Shown here in pieces: positions 47,575-56,481 of a stretch of DNA of 64,000 nucleotides. Position 1 is the first letter of the stretch. Every line of letters begins with the position of its first letter. The position numbers and the translations under genes are program-made. Below the pieces are notes generated by a model. That model was not told the DNA's origin and searched no databases. It worked only from the letters and a program-made list of their open reading frames with translations. This DNA comes from Caballeronia insecticola. GTDB taxonomy: Bacteria; Pseudomonadota; Gammaproteobacteria; Burkholderiales; Burkholderiaceae. Where the stretch lies: the NCBI RefSeq assembly GCF_000402035.1, contig NC_021289.1, positions 496,001-560,000 on the forward strand, given 5' to 3'.

Positions 47575-47832
47575 TCAAAGGTCGAGATCTTCAGCGGCCT
47601 TGCGGGCGCGACGTTCTTCGTTTGCGCGACGCGCGCGCAGCCGCTGACGCGACAACTGGGCGATAACTTCGCCTGTAGACGCGCCCGGCGGAATTTCGTT
47701 GCGAATGACCTTCGGCACCATCGGCAAACCGGCACGCTGCCTTCGCAGCGCGCGGGCGATATTGGTGCGGCATTCCTGACCGTGACAATCCCATTCGTCA
47801 CGGATTCGCTCACAGTAGGGACATTGTTCCAT
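47575..47832 (-). CDS. Small Cys-containing protein of unknown function
   Basis: An 85-residue frame starting MEQCPYCERIRDEWDCHGQECRTNIARALRR. The CPYC and CHGQEC spacing could bind a zinc ion. The rest is basic and Ala/Arg-rich. The AAGG before the ATG is very close. Frames in the same stretch overlap it, but this one has the only conserved-looking motif. It is 20 bases from the convergent HdeD-fusion stop. No family recognised. Confidence 0.55.
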   Translation of the reverse strand: MEQCPYCERIRDEWDCHGQECRTNIARALRRQRAGLPMVPKVIRNEIPPGASTGEVIAQLSRQRLRARRANEERRARKAAEDLDL

Positions 47833-47873
47833 CCTTAGAGTTTATCGCGAAACAATGACCGGATCCGGCTGCG

Positions 47874-48713
47874 TCACACGGTCCACACGCCGTTCGCTGC
47901 AGTCCGCTTGACATAGTTCTCAAAGGAGCCAGGCGCGCGATGCAAAGCGAGTCGCATGTCGTCAGCGGGCTTTTCGTTGCGGCCGTCTAGCACCGTGGTG
48001 AAGAGATAGACGATCAAATCGGATTCCTCTTTGGACACGCTCGCTTCCAGCAGGCCTGCGCGAAATGCATCGACTGGAATAGGTACGAGGTTCAAGTCGC
48101 GCTGCGTTGCTCGAGCGATGCAATCGAGCGCTTCGGCGAACGATAGCGCGCGCGGGCCGGTAAGCTCATAAAGCCGGTTTTCATGGCCTGACTCGGTGAG
48201 TGCGACGACGGCTGCATCGGCAATGTCTTCTGCATCCACGAAAGGCTCTTTGATATCGCCCACCGGCAGCGCGAGCGTGCCTTCGCGCACCGGGTCGAGC
48301 AGAAAGCTCTCGCTGAAGTTCTGCATGAACCAGCTGCATCTCAGAACGGTCCAGATCGCGCCCGAGCGCTGCAGCGCCTGCTCGGCGGCTTGCGCTTCTT
48401 CTTCTCCGCGTCCCGACAGCAGCACGATGCGCTCCGTACCGTTGGCGAGCGCCATATCGAAGAACGCACTGACCGTATCGAGCGCGCCGGGTATCGCAAG
48501 ATCGGGCTGATACGTCACATACGCGCGCTTTGCGCCCGCAAGCACGGCGGGCCACGTCGCGCGATCGTTCCAGTCGAAGCGGGGTTGCGTCGAGCGTGCA
48601 CATGCGCGCACGTTCTTGCCCAGCCCGCGCAAACGTTCCGACACGCGCCGCCCGGTTTTGCCATTTGCGCCCAGAACGAGGATGGGCGAGTCGTCGAAGT
48701 CCGAATAAGGCAT
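47874..48713 (-). CDS. NmrA-like NAD(P)-binding protein
   Basis: A 279-residue atypical SDR. The Rossmann loop reads ILVLGANGKTGRRVSERL, followed by a FFDMALANGTERIVLLSG strand and WTVLRCSWFMQNFSESF, typical of NmrA/QOR2 proteins. There is no classical Y-x3-K. Such proteins sense NADP or reduce quinones. It is divergent from a TetR gene, with two tandem operators between them, so it is probably repressed by it. Confidence 0.88.
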   Translation of the reverse strand: MPYSDFDDSPILVLGANGKTGRRVSERLRGLGKNVRACARSTQPRFDWNDRATWPAVLAGAKRAYVTYQPDLAIPGALDTVSAFFDMALANGTERIVLLSGRGEEEAQAAEQALQRSGAIWTVLRCSWFMQNFSESFLLDPVREGTLALPVGDIKEPFVDAEDIADAAVVALTESGHENRLYELTGPRALSFAEALDCIARATQRDLNLVPIPVDAFRAGLLEASVSKEESDLIVYLFTTVLDGRNEKPADDMRLALHRAPGSFENYVKRTAANGVWTV

Positions 48714-48730
48714 TGCTGTCTCCTTGGTTT

Positions 48731-48777
48731 AAACGTGAGAGTTGCTCATGTTTAAAACATGATAGATACTCACATTT
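48731..48777. promoter_or_regulatory. Two tandem TetR operators
   Basis: Two 23-base inverted repeats lie side by side with one base between them: AAACGTGAG-N5-CTCATGTTT (48731-48753) and AAACATGAT-N5-CTCACATTT (48755-48777). The inner halves together form a 17-base palindrome, and the whole is symmetric about 48754. They sit in the 111-base gap between the divergent NmrA and TetR genes. Confidence 0.75.
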
Positions 48778-48824
48778 AACTGTCAAGGATTTTTCAGGCG
48801 CTGAAAGGTGCCGGAAGGAACGTC

Positions 48825-49460
48825 ATGCAAAAGAAATCGGCGAAAGCGGAAGCGGACTTGAATACGGCACGAAGGCAACCCGCGCAGCAGCGCAGCCGTG
48901 ACCGGCTGGATCGCATTCTGGAGGTCGCGCAGCAGTTGATTGCCGAAAAGGGAAGCGAGCACGTGAAGATGAGCGAGATCGCCGAGCTTGCGGAAATCTC
49001 CATAGGATCGCTTTACCAATATTTCCCCGACAAGCGCGCGATCGTGCGCACGCTGGCCGAACTGTATGCGGCGGAAAGCCGCCGCTGTGTGCGCGAGGCG
49101 CTCGACGCTGTGCGCGACAAGACGCAATTGCTAAACAGCTTTAGCGCGCTGGTCGATCAATACTATGAAATCGTGATGGACAAACCGGTGATGCGCGACA
49201 TCTCATCGGCGCTGCGCTCGGACAAGGAGCTGATGAACTTCGAGATCGCGGAGAGCCGCGCGTGCGGCGCATTGCTCGCGGCCGCGATTCGGCGCGTCAA
49301 GCCGCAGGTGGAAAGCAAGCGCGTCAATGCGCTCGCGTTCCTGATCTGGCAACTAGGGGAAGAAACGATGCGCCTCGCTGTCGCACACAAGCGCAGCGAG
49401 GGCGTTTTGCTCGTCGATGCCTATAAGCGGATGAGCTTGCGAGCGATCGAGGAGGCCTGA
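48825..49460 (+). CDS. TetR family transcriptional regulator
   Basis: A 211-residue TetR repressor. The helix-turn-helix covers RILEVAQQLIAEKGSEHVKMSEIAELAEISIGSLYQYFPDKRAI. The C-terminal ligand domain follows with no family signature. It is encoded divergently from the NmrA-like gene across two tandem palindromic operators and probably represses both genes until an electrophile or quinone-like ligand binds. Ligand unknown. Confidence 0.92.
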   Translation: MQKKSAKAEADLNTARRQPAQQRSRDRLDRILEVAQQLIAEKGSEHVKMSEIAELAEISIGSLYQYFPDKRAIVRTLAELYAAESRRCVREALDAVRDKTQLLNSFSALVDQYYEIVMDKPVMRDISSALRSDKELMNFEIAESRACGALLAAAIRRVKPQVESKRVNALAFLIWQLGEETMRLAVAHKRSEGVLLVDAYKRMSLRAIEEA

Positions 49461-49485
49461 AGACTCCGCTCGCACGCCCGTGCGC

Positions 49486-50568
49486 TCATCCGCTCAACTG
49501 GTTCGACGTGCCCGGGCGGCGTTCGCGCTGATGATGATCGAGGCTGCGCCTCAAAACCTTCTTCAAGATCCCTTTGAGGAAGTGAATGGAACGGTCCGCA
49601 CGTACGTTCAGATCGAAAGGCTTAAGCTCGCCGACTTCGCGGCCGCTGCGTTCGGCGAGTTTTGCGCGCGCCTTGCGATGATCGACCGCCATCGCCGCAA
49701 GCATTTCCGATGCAGGTTTGAAGGACCCGCGATCGACTCGCGCGCAAACGTGGCAGGCGCGATGAAACAGCTTGTCGAACACCGTGAGCCAGTAGTCGTC
49801 CATCTCGCCGCCGTCGCAACGCGCGAGCGCTTCGCGGCCGTTGACGCGCAGGTCCTGAACGTCGCGCACCGATGCGCATTGCGTGATGCTTCCGAAGCGG
49901 CGCCGGTACCCGATCAAGGGCTTCGGAATGCGATAGACGTTGCGTGCGCGCAGATACGTCGAGGGCACGACGGCCATATCCTCGTAGTGTCGATCGACGG
50001 GGAAGGGCGCTTCGTCGAACAGATCTGAGCGATAAATGCGCGCCCACGCAAACGTATGAAATCCGTTAGCGAACTGCTGCAGCGTCGTGCGATTCACCGG
50101 ATGGCCGCCGGTCGTTACTGTGTCGACGATGTCGATTTCATCGAGTTCGCGGCCGGCGTCGTCGATGATCTTGACGTTGTATTCCACGAGATCCCATTCG
50201 CGCGTCGCCAGTATGGGCATCACCGCCTCGGCGAAGCCTTCGAGATAGATGTCGTCACCATCGAGAAAGCCGACATAGGGCGTGCGCACCGCCGCCATGC
50301 CGGTGTTGCGCGCCGCACTCAGGCCACGATTCTCCTGACGCAGCAATTCTATGTGCACGCCGCCATCGCGCTCGACGATCGCGCGTGCCGCGGCATAGGT
50401 TTCATCGCGAGAGCCGTCGTCGACGACGACGATTCTCATCGCGTCGATATATGGCTGCGACAACAGGGATTCGAGCGCTTCCTCGACGTATCCCTCGATG
50501 TTGTAAGCCGCCACAACGATGGTGAGAAGCGGGTTCGTGTCTCGCAAGGAGTCACTCTCAAACGACAT
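49486..50568 (-). CDS. Glycosyltransferase family 2 protein
   Basis: A 360-residue GT-A glycosyltransferase. The nucleotide-sugar motifs are LLTIVVAAYN, IVVVDDGSRDETY, NRGLSAARNTG and the metal-binding FLDGDDIYLEG (DxD). FPVDRHYEDMAVV supplies the acidic catalytic-base region (ED). A long, basic C-terminal part resembles capsule or teichoic-type transferases. No other polysaccharide genes are adjacent, so the acceptor is unknown. It is convergent with the TetR gene. Confidence 0.9.
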   Translation of the reverse strand: MSFESDSLRDTNPLLTIVVAAYNIEGYVEEALESLLSQPYIDAMRIVVVDDGSRDETYAAARAIVERDGGVHIELLRQENRGLSAARNTGMAAVRTPYVGFLDGDDIYLEGFAEAVMPILATREWDLVEYNVKIIDDAGRELDEIDIVDTVTTGGHPVNRTTLQQFANGFHTFAWARIYRSDLFDEAPFPVDRHYEDMAVVPSTYLRARNVYRIPKPLIGYRRRFGSITQCASVRDVQDLRVNGREALARCDGGEMDDYWLTVFDKLFHRACHVCARVDRGSFKPASEMLAAMAVDHRKARAKLAERSGREVGELKPFDLNVRADRSIHFLKGILKKVLRRSLDHHQRERRPGTSNQLSG

Positions 50569-51474
50569 ATAGGACCTTCTCCGTCAGTTGATTGGGCTCT
50601 GGCTCGTCACATCTTTTTCGATGCGGCGGGCCGTTGTCGATGTTTCGTCGTGCGGCGATGCTTTGAACCGTGCGCTGATGATGCAAAGGGTTCGTACGAC
50701 GCGCTGCACGGCGAGTCATGCTGGGGTCTGATGGATACGGCGCAAACGCCGTTGCGACGCGAGCCGTCATGCGTGCCACGGATGGCCATTCACATGAACG
50801 GTCTTACGACGCTTATAGTTGGAGCATGTCGCGCCATTTCGCCGGCCCCGAAAATCCCGGCGTGACGTGCATGTCGATCGAGCAAAATGCCTTAAAGCGG
50901 CTTCGTTGGGGCGGATTCCCCAAAAGCGCCATGATTTCTCCATGACGCAAGATCCGAGTCACGAGCGACGAGCCCGTCGGCGTGGGATTCGAACTCAAGC
51001 CTCGTTATTGAAGCGAGGATGTATGCGTGACTTGCATCTTAGCGGTTCAAAAATACTGGAAGCGTTGACGCTTGTGGCTCAGCAGTATGTCTTTCAAGAA
51101 GAATCGATTTGCACTCGCCGAAACAACTGATGAAACATTCGCGGCATCCTAGGGATTTCTACTATGCTCCGGACTAGCCGGCGCGCGCTCCGTGCGGTCC
51201 ACCACACGACGCCTGCATCTTGAAGGCCTTAAACGTGACAAAGCGTTTCAAGATGCAAGCGAATGCCCAAAAGTCAGCAGTATTTTCATTCCTTCAATAA
51301 AGATACTGCGTGCGTATGAAAAAAATGCGTACGCGCTGTATTGGTGCAAGGCTTCTGGCGCATCTGATTGAATGAGCGCGTAACAGCTAAGCGCCTCAGA
51401 ATATAGCAATCACAGTGCCACCACCGAGCAAATTTTCGGACTACGATAAAATTGAAAGCAAATCAAAAGCTTTC
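50569..51474. other. Long intergenic region, no convincing gene
   Basis: About 900 bases. Short frames lack family features. It becomes AT-rich after about 51100. It contains a hairpin CCTCG/CGAGG at 51000-51018, a sequence resembling a tRNA T-arm on the minus strand at about 50980-50995 (not a functional tRNA), and a perfect 11-base-pair inverted repeat at 51214-51257. A small RNA or a decayed element boundary is possible. Confidence 0.5.
51214..51257. repeat. Perfect 11-bp inverted repeat
   Basis: TGCATCTTGAA (51214-51224) and TTCAAGATGCA (51247-51257) flank a 22-base spacer. A further TGCATCTT lies at 51033. No T-run follows, so it is not an obvious terminator. It may be a structured RNA element or a protein-binding site. 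Confidence 0.6.
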
Positions 51475-51732
51475 TTAGTGGTGAATATAGAGCGATTGTC
51501 GAAGCGCTTGGGCGGACGGTTGCGTGATCCATCCGCTTTGTATGGTGCCCTCGCTGCTCGAACCATACGCCTGATCACCGTGCGATGCACGGTCGTAGTA
51601 CGCGGTCGAATGAGTGACTGATTGCGTTTCCGAGGGGACATCGGATGTTTTCGATTGCGCATACGAAAGAGCGGGCACCATAGCGGCGCAGGTAAACAGT
51701 GCTGTTGCAAGGCCTGACACGAGGCGTTTCAT
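51475..51732 (-). CDS. Small secreted protein of unknown function
   Basis: An 85-residue protein with a clear signal peptide (MKRLVSGLATALFTCAAMVPALSYAQS). Its Ser/Thr/Tyr/Gln-rich mature part (THSTAYYDRASHGDQAYGSSSEG) recalls the tails of DUF4148-like Burkholderia proteins, but lacks their core motif. AAGAGATCG lies before the ATG. Probably periplasmic; function unknown. Confidence 0.7.
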   Translation of the reverse strand: MKRLVSGLATALFTCAAMVPALSYAQSKTSDVPSETQSVTHSTAYYDRASHGDQAYGSSSEGTIQSGWITQPSAQALRQSLYIHH

Positions 51733-51803
51733 GATCGATCTCTTTTAGTGAGTGAACTCAAGAAGGAGCCTAGGCGCCAAGAGTTAGTCGATCATTAGCG
51801 CGC

Positions 51804-52856
51804 TTAAACGTTCTCCGGCGTATAGAGCTGCGCGGGCAGCGGATATTGACTCGCCAGTGCAGACTCTCCCGGCAAAGCCTGCAATGCGCGCAACATCGCC
51901 TGTATCGCCGTTTCGGCGATGCGTTGTAGCGGCGTATCGATCACGAGGTCGATGACGCCTTCGACCAGCGCCTCGTAACGGTCCGGCATCAGATCGCTGC
52001 ACACGGTCACGATGCGCCTTCCCGACGCTTCCTCGCGCAGCGCACGAATGACGCCACCCACGCCACCGCCCGGAATATAGAGTCCGGCAAGATCGGCATG
52101 TCGCGCGAGCATCGCGAGGGTTGCTTCGTAGGCGAGTTGCTTGTCCTCCAGATTGATTTGCGTATCGAGCACGCGCAGGCCGGGCGCATGCTCGCGCAAG
52201 TACGAGCGAAAGCTGATCTCGCAGCTTTCCTGGCCGAGATAGCGCGGCGTGCCGACGAATACGCCGACCGTGCCCTCGTCACGGCGCGCGAGACGGCTTA
52301 CTGCCCATGCCGCCGTGCGTCCGCTTTTGCGCGGATCTACGCCGATATAGCCCGCGCGCAACGGCGCGCTCAGATCCGACAGCAACGTGACCGTCGGCTT
52401 GCCTTGTGCATGCAGCGTTTCGATCGCGGCCGTCACATGCGGATGATCCACCGCGACGACGCCGAGCGCATCGGCCTCTTCGCCGAGCGTAAGCAGCGTG
52501 CGGGCAATCGAGGCAGGATCGAGTTCGTCCATGTACTCGATAACCGCCGTGCAGTCCTCGGGTTCATGACGCGCGGCGGCGTCCGTAAGGATGCGCGCAA
52601 ACGTCTGATAAAACGGATCGGCGCGTTTTTGCAGACAGAAACCTAGCGTATGCCGCTCGCTCGTCGCCCCGCGTTGCGTACGCAGACGCTCGCGCATGAG
52701 CGCTGCGCCGTGATAGCCAATGCGTTCAGCCGCTTCGATCACACGCAGAGCCGTGCCTTCGCGCACGCTCAGGCGGCCGTTGAACACGCGATCCACGGTC
52801 GCCGGACTCACGCCGGCTGCATCCGCCACGGACTGAAGAGTGGGACGTCGGCTCAT
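51804..52856 (-). CDS. LacI family transcriptional regulator
   Basis: A 350-residue LacI regulator. Its helix-turn-helix is TLQSVADAAGVSPATVDRVF, then IEAAERIGYHGAALMRERL. The sugar-binding-like core includes GFCLQKRADPFYQTFARIL and TVCSDLMPDRYEALVEGVIDLVID. It is divergent from the MocD-like/MocE-like oxygenase pair across a 146-base region with dyad motifs, and probably controls it in response to a cyclitol or sugar-like ligand (inferred from family). Confidence 0.92.
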   Translation of the reverse strand: MSRRPTLQSVADAAGVSPATVDRVFNGRLSVREGTALRVIEAAERIGYHGAALMRERLRTQRGATSERHTLGFCLQKRADPFYQTFARILTDAAARHEPEDCTAVIEYMDELDPASIARTLLTLGEEADALGVVAVDHPHVTAAIETLHAQGKPTVTLLSDLSAPLRAGYIGVDPRKSGRTAAWAVSRLARRDEGTVGVFVGTPRYLGQESCEISFRSYLREHAPGLRVLDTQINLEDKQLAYEATLAMLARHADLAGLYIPGGGVGGVIRALREEASGRRIVTVCSDLMPDRYEALVEGVIDLVIDTPLQRIAETAIQAMLRALQALPGESALASQYPLPAQLYTPENV

Positions 52857-52980
52857 CTTTTGATGGAAATGATGGATTCTAAAATCGCGCGATGATGCTT
52901 AAAGATAGCAAATGCAGCGGAGTGTTGCGTCCATTGTGCGCGCCTTCTATCATCGATCCAACACTATCGGATGATGTAAA

Positions 52981-52997
52981 CTCAATCATCGGTTGAG
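52981..52997. promoter_or_regulatory. Candidate LacI operator before the oxygenase gene
   Basis: CTCAATCATCGGTTGAG has inverted arms (CTCAA / TTGAG) and ends five bases before the oxygenase ATG. Its ATCATCG core recurs at 52949 and, inverted with one inserted base, at 52966-52975. Such spacing could serve the divergent LacI protein. Confidence 0.35.
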
Positions 52998-53002
52998 GTG
53001 AC

Positions 53003-54082
53003 ATGATGGGATCAGAGCAGTCCCGAAGTGCGAATGTTCAGGATGCGCACGGTGCTTATCAATTGATAGGCGGCGCGGGAGAGCGCGCTAAAGCGGCCGG
53101 TCTCGTGAATGCCGAGTGGTACAAGTGCGCGGTGCCGCGCCCGCTCATGAAAAGCCTGATGCAGCGAAGCGATGCGCGCGCAATCCGTGACACCTTGCTT
53201 TGGTACGCCGCGATCTTTGCAAGCGGCATGCTTGCGTACTTCGCGTGGCATGCGAATTCGCTGTGGGCCATTCCTGCATTTCTTCTGTATGGCGCGCTCT
53301 ATTGCGGTCCGGCGGATTCGCGCTGGCACGAGAGCGGGCACGGCACTGCGTTCAAGACATCGTGGATGAACAAGGCGCTCTATCAGGTCGCGTCGTTTCA
53401 GGTGTTCCGGCGTCCGACGATCTGGCGCTGGAGTCATGCGCGTCATCACACCGATACGCTCGTCGTGGGACGTGACCGCGAGATTGCGGTGCCCTTGCCG
53501 ACCGATTGGCTAAGCATCGCGTTGAACGTCTTTGCGTTGAAGCACGCGGCGGGCGAAGTGCCGAAGATCGTTTCATCGGCGTTCGGCAATATCGGCGCGG
53601 AAGAGAAGACGTACGTGCCCGAGTCCGAATGGCCCAAGGTGATTCTGGAAGCGCGCGTCTGGCTTGCGATCTATGCCGCGCTAATCGCCGCGTGCATCGT
53701 GTTTCATTCCATTCTGCCGCTGCTCTTCATCGGCTTGCCGAGTCTTTATGGCGCGTGGCTTTATTTGTTCTTCGGTCTGACACAGCATGCCGGCATGCCC
53801 GAAAACGTGCTCGATCATCGCAAGAACTGCCGCACCGTGATGATGAATCCCGTGTTCCGCTTTCTTTATCTGAACATGAATTATCACGTCGAACACCATA
53901 TGTTTCCGATGGTGCCGTACCACGCGCTGCCGCGTCTGCACGACGCCGTCAGGCACGACATGCCGCCACCCTACACCAGCACGATCGCGGCTTATGCGGA
54001 AATCATTCCGGCACTCATGCGGCAAACGCGCGATCCCTCGTATCACGTCGAGCGGCCAGTGCCGGCCGCAACGCAGGCATAA
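53003..54082 (+). CDS. Membrane di-iron oxygenase, fatty acid desaturase fold (MocD-like)
   Basis: A 359-residue membrane protein with the three His boxes of the desaturase/hydroxylase superfamily: H109-E-S-G-H113, H145-A-R-H-H149 and H295-V-E-H-H299. Two hydrophobic hairpins lie between the boxes. With the Rieske ferredoxin gene 22 bases downstream, the pair matches the rhizopine catabolic MocD/MocE layout. There MocD removes the O-methyl group or hydroxylates the cyclitol. The substrate here is unknown. The divergent LacI regulator fits a sugar-like inducer. Confidence 0.85.
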   Translation: MMGSEQSRSANVQDAHGAYQLIGGAGERAKAAGLVNAEWYKCAVPRPLMKSLMQRSDARAIRDTLLWYAAIFASGMLAYFAWHANSLWAIPAFLLYGALYCGPADSRWHESGHGTAFKTSWMNKALYQVASFQVFRRPTIWRWSHARHHTDTLVVGRDREIAVPLPTDWLSIALNVFALKHAAGEVPKIVSSAFGNIGAEEKTYVPESEWPKVILEARVWLAIYAALIAACIVFHSILPLLFIGLPSLYGAWLYLFFGLTQHAGMPENVLDHRKNCRTVMMNPVFRFLYLNMNYHVEHHMFPMVPYHALPRLHDAVRHDMPPPYTSTIAAYAEIIPALMRQTRDPSYHVERPVPAATQA

Positions 54083-54104
54083 AGACTTAAGGAGACGACT
54101 GGTC

Positions 54105-54413
54105 ATGACGCAATGGGTCGATGCAGCCGCGCTGGACGACATCGAAGATGAAGACGTCATGCGCTTCGATCACGATGGACGCACCTTCGCCATCTATCGC
54201 GTGAACGATGCCGTGTATGCAAGCGACGGTCTATGCACGCACGAACACGTGCATCTGAGCGATGGCTTCGTCATGGACTACGTGATCGAATGTCCGAAAC
54301 ACAACGGGCGCTTCGATATCCGCGACGGGCGGCCGCTATGCGCACCCGTTTGCGAAAAGCTCGCGACATATCCGGCTAAAGTCGAGAGCGGTCGCATCCT
54401 TATCGAGTTGTAG
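54105..54413 (+). CDS. Rieske [2Fe-2S] ferredoxin, MocE family
   Basis: A 102-residue Rieske ferredoxin. The cluster ligands are C44-T-H46 and C63-PK-H66, in CTHEHVHLSDG and ECPKHNGRFDIRDG. It has the short length and loop of the MocE/NagAb-type ferredoxins that feed electrons to oxygenases. AAGGAGAC precedes the ATG. It almost certainly serves the upstream di-iron oxygenase. The partner reductase (MocF type) is not in the window. Confidence 0.92.
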   Translation: MTQWVDAAALDDIEDEDVMRFDHDGRTFAIYRVNDAVYASDGLCTHEHVHLSDGFVMDYVIECPKHNGRFDIRDGRPLCAPVCEKLATYPAKVESGRILIEL

Positions 54414-54443
54414 AAGAAGCCAAGGGAAGTCATCAATCCGCGT

Positions 54444-56399
54444 TCAAACGCGGAACATGCTTACTGCACGTTCGAGCCTTTCGGCCTGATCGCGCAATTC
54501 GACCGTTGAGTGCTCCGCTTCGCCCACGAGCGATGCGTTCTGCTGCGTCGCTTCGCCGATCAACATGACCGCGCTGTTGACCTGCTCGATGCCGCTCGCC
54601 TGTTCGCGCGATGCAACGCCGATTTCGCCGACGATCGCGTTCACGCGCGCCACGCGCTCGACGATGCCGCTCATCGTGCTGCTCGCTTCTTCCGCGATCC
54701 GGTAGCCGTGCGTCACCTTGGCGGCCGACTCTGCAATCAGGGCCTCGATTGCCTTCACGGCGTCCGCACTGCGCTGTGCGAGCAAGCGAACTTCCGACGC
54801 GACCACTGCGAAGCCTCTGCCGTGCTCGCCCGCGCGCGCGGCTTCGACAGCCGCGTTGAGCGCGAGAATATTCGTTTGAAACGCGATACCTTCGATGGTC
54901 GAGGTGATGTCGGCGATGCGGCGCGCCGATGCATCGATCTCGCCCATCGTCGTCACGACGCGTCCGACTGCTGCGCCGCCCGCACGCGCCGCATCCGATG
55001 CCGATGCAACGAGTTCGCCGGCCTGCACGGTATTGGCCGCGTTCTGCTGCACCGTCGACGTGATCTGTTCCATGCTCGCCGCCGTTTCCTCGACGCTCGC
55101 CGCTTGCGTGGCAATGCGCGTCGCGATGTCGCTGCTGCCTGCGGCGATGCGCGCGGTGCCTTCGTTCATGTCGGCCGATGCGCTGCGCACTTGCGCAACG
55201 ATGCCGGCAAGCCCACGCGCAATGCCATCGATAGCGCGCATCAGGCGGCCGATATCGTCCTCTCTGCGACTATCGATACGCACGGTCAGGTCGCCCGCCG
55301 CGATGCGCTCGGAGGCGCGCGTGACATCATCGATGGGACGGCTCACCAGCTTCGTGACCGCATAGAGCAAGACGCCGACGAGCAGCACGACGACCGCAAG
55401 ACCCAGCGCAAGAAAACGGTTGCGGCTGCGGTGCATGTCCGCGAGCAGTTCGTCGCGATACGCAATGCCGCCGATCATCCATTGCCATTGCGGCACCGTC
55501 ATATAGACGATTTCCTTCGTGCCGCCATGCACGCGCGCATCGGCGCCTGCGATATCGGTGCCGTCGAATACGAGCTTGCCTTCGTGGCTATCGAGCATCT
55601 GCTTGAAGGGCGCAACGCGCTCATCGGCGAGCTGGCCTTCGGCGCCGGGATGCACGAGCAGCTTGCCGCGATTCGCGCCATTCGATGCATCGACGACGAA
55701 GTGATAACCGCTCGCACCGATCAGGTTCTTGCGAATGGTGTCCTGTAGCGCGGCGAATTCCGCGCTCACGTCCACGCCCACGAAGAGCGCGCCGATCACA
55801 CGGCCCGACGCATCGGTGACAGGTTTGTATTCGGTGATGTATTGCTTGCCGAAGAGCGCGGCGATACCGATATACGGCTTGCCCGACATGATCGGCGCAT
55901 ACGCCGGGCCCTTGCGATCGAGCAGGGTGCCGATGGCGCGTGTGCCGTCCTGCTTCTTGAGCGACGTGGTGACGCGCACGAATTCGTCGCCGGTGCGCGC
56001 GAAGATCGTCGCGATAGCGCCGCTCTCGTCGAGAAACGCATCGGGAATCGTGAAGTCGTTGTTAAGCGGCTTGTCGCCGGCGAACATGGTCGGCGTCATC
56101 GTGCCGGCGATGTCTACGGTGCGCGTCTCGTCGAGTGAAAACGTGGCGGGCAGCCGATGCGTGAAGATCGTCATGAAGCGCGATACTTCGGCGCTCACGG
56201 CCTTGTCGTAAAGGCCGATCATCGTGGCGATCGAGCGATTCTCGGCATCGACGCGTGCGAGCGCGTGTTCATCGACTTGATCGCCGGCATTTCTCGTGAC
56301 GGCAAGGGTAAAGAACGCAACGACGATGGCCGTGAGCGCGCAAGCGAGCACAGCGAATTTGGTCCCGACGTTCATGCGGGCCAGACTGATACGAAACAT
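54444..56399 (-). CDS. Methyl-accepting chemotaxis protein with Cache sensor
   Basis: A 651-residue chemoreceptor. TM1 lies at about 12-32 and a large periplasmic Cache_3/Cache_2-type domain at about 40-305. TM2 (about 310-330) is followed by a HAMP domain ([24 protein letters not shown]) and a cytoplasmic signalling hairpin with the conserved tip [34 protein letters not shown]. The C-terminus lacks a CheR-binding pentapeptide. It couples to CheA/CheW to steer swimming. The ligand is unknown; neighbouring sugar-catabolic genes suggest a nutrient. Confidence 0.92.
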   Translation of the reverse strand: MFRISLARMNVGTKFAVLACALTAIVVAFFTLAVTRNAGDQVDEHALARVDAENRSIATMIGLYDKAVSAEVSRFMTIFTHRLPATFSLDETRTVDIAGTMTPTMFAGDKPLNNDFTIPDAFLDESGAIATIFARTGDEFVRVTTSLKKQDGTRAIGTLLDRKGPAYAPIMSGKPYIGIAALFGKQYITEYKPVTDASGRVIGALFVGVDVSAEFAALQDTIRKNLIGASGYHFVVDASNGANRGKLLVHPGAEGQLADERVAPFKQMLDSHEGKLVFDGTDIAGADARVHGGTKEIVYMTVPQWQWMIGGIAYRDELLADMHRSRNRFLALGLAVVVLLVGVLLYAVTKLVSRPIDDVTRASERIAAGDLTVRIDSRREDDIGRLMRAIDGIARGLAGIVAQVRSASADMNEGTARIAAGSSDIATRIATQAASVEETAASMEQITSTVQQNAANTVQAGELVASASDAARAGGAAVGRVVTTMGEIDASARRIADITSTIEGIAFQTNILALNAAVEAARAGEHGRGFAVVASEVRLLAQRSADAVKAIEALIAESAAKVTHGYRIAEEASSTMSGIVERVARVNAIVGEIGVASREQASGIEQVNSAVMLIGEATQQNASLVGEAEHSTVELRDQAERLERAVSMFRV

Positions 56400-56481
56400 G
56401 GGGCGTGATCGAACGATAAGAGTTGTACTGCCCCATATCGGCAATTCCGGCAACCCACTTTAATTTTTCCGCTTGACGAGA

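Noticed and set aside
50978..50996. Possible tRNA gene (T-arm-like GTGGGATTCGAACTCA)
   Set aside because: On the minus strand the T-stem pairs poorly, the anticodon-like hairpin has a nine-base loop, and no matching 5' acceptor strand is found.
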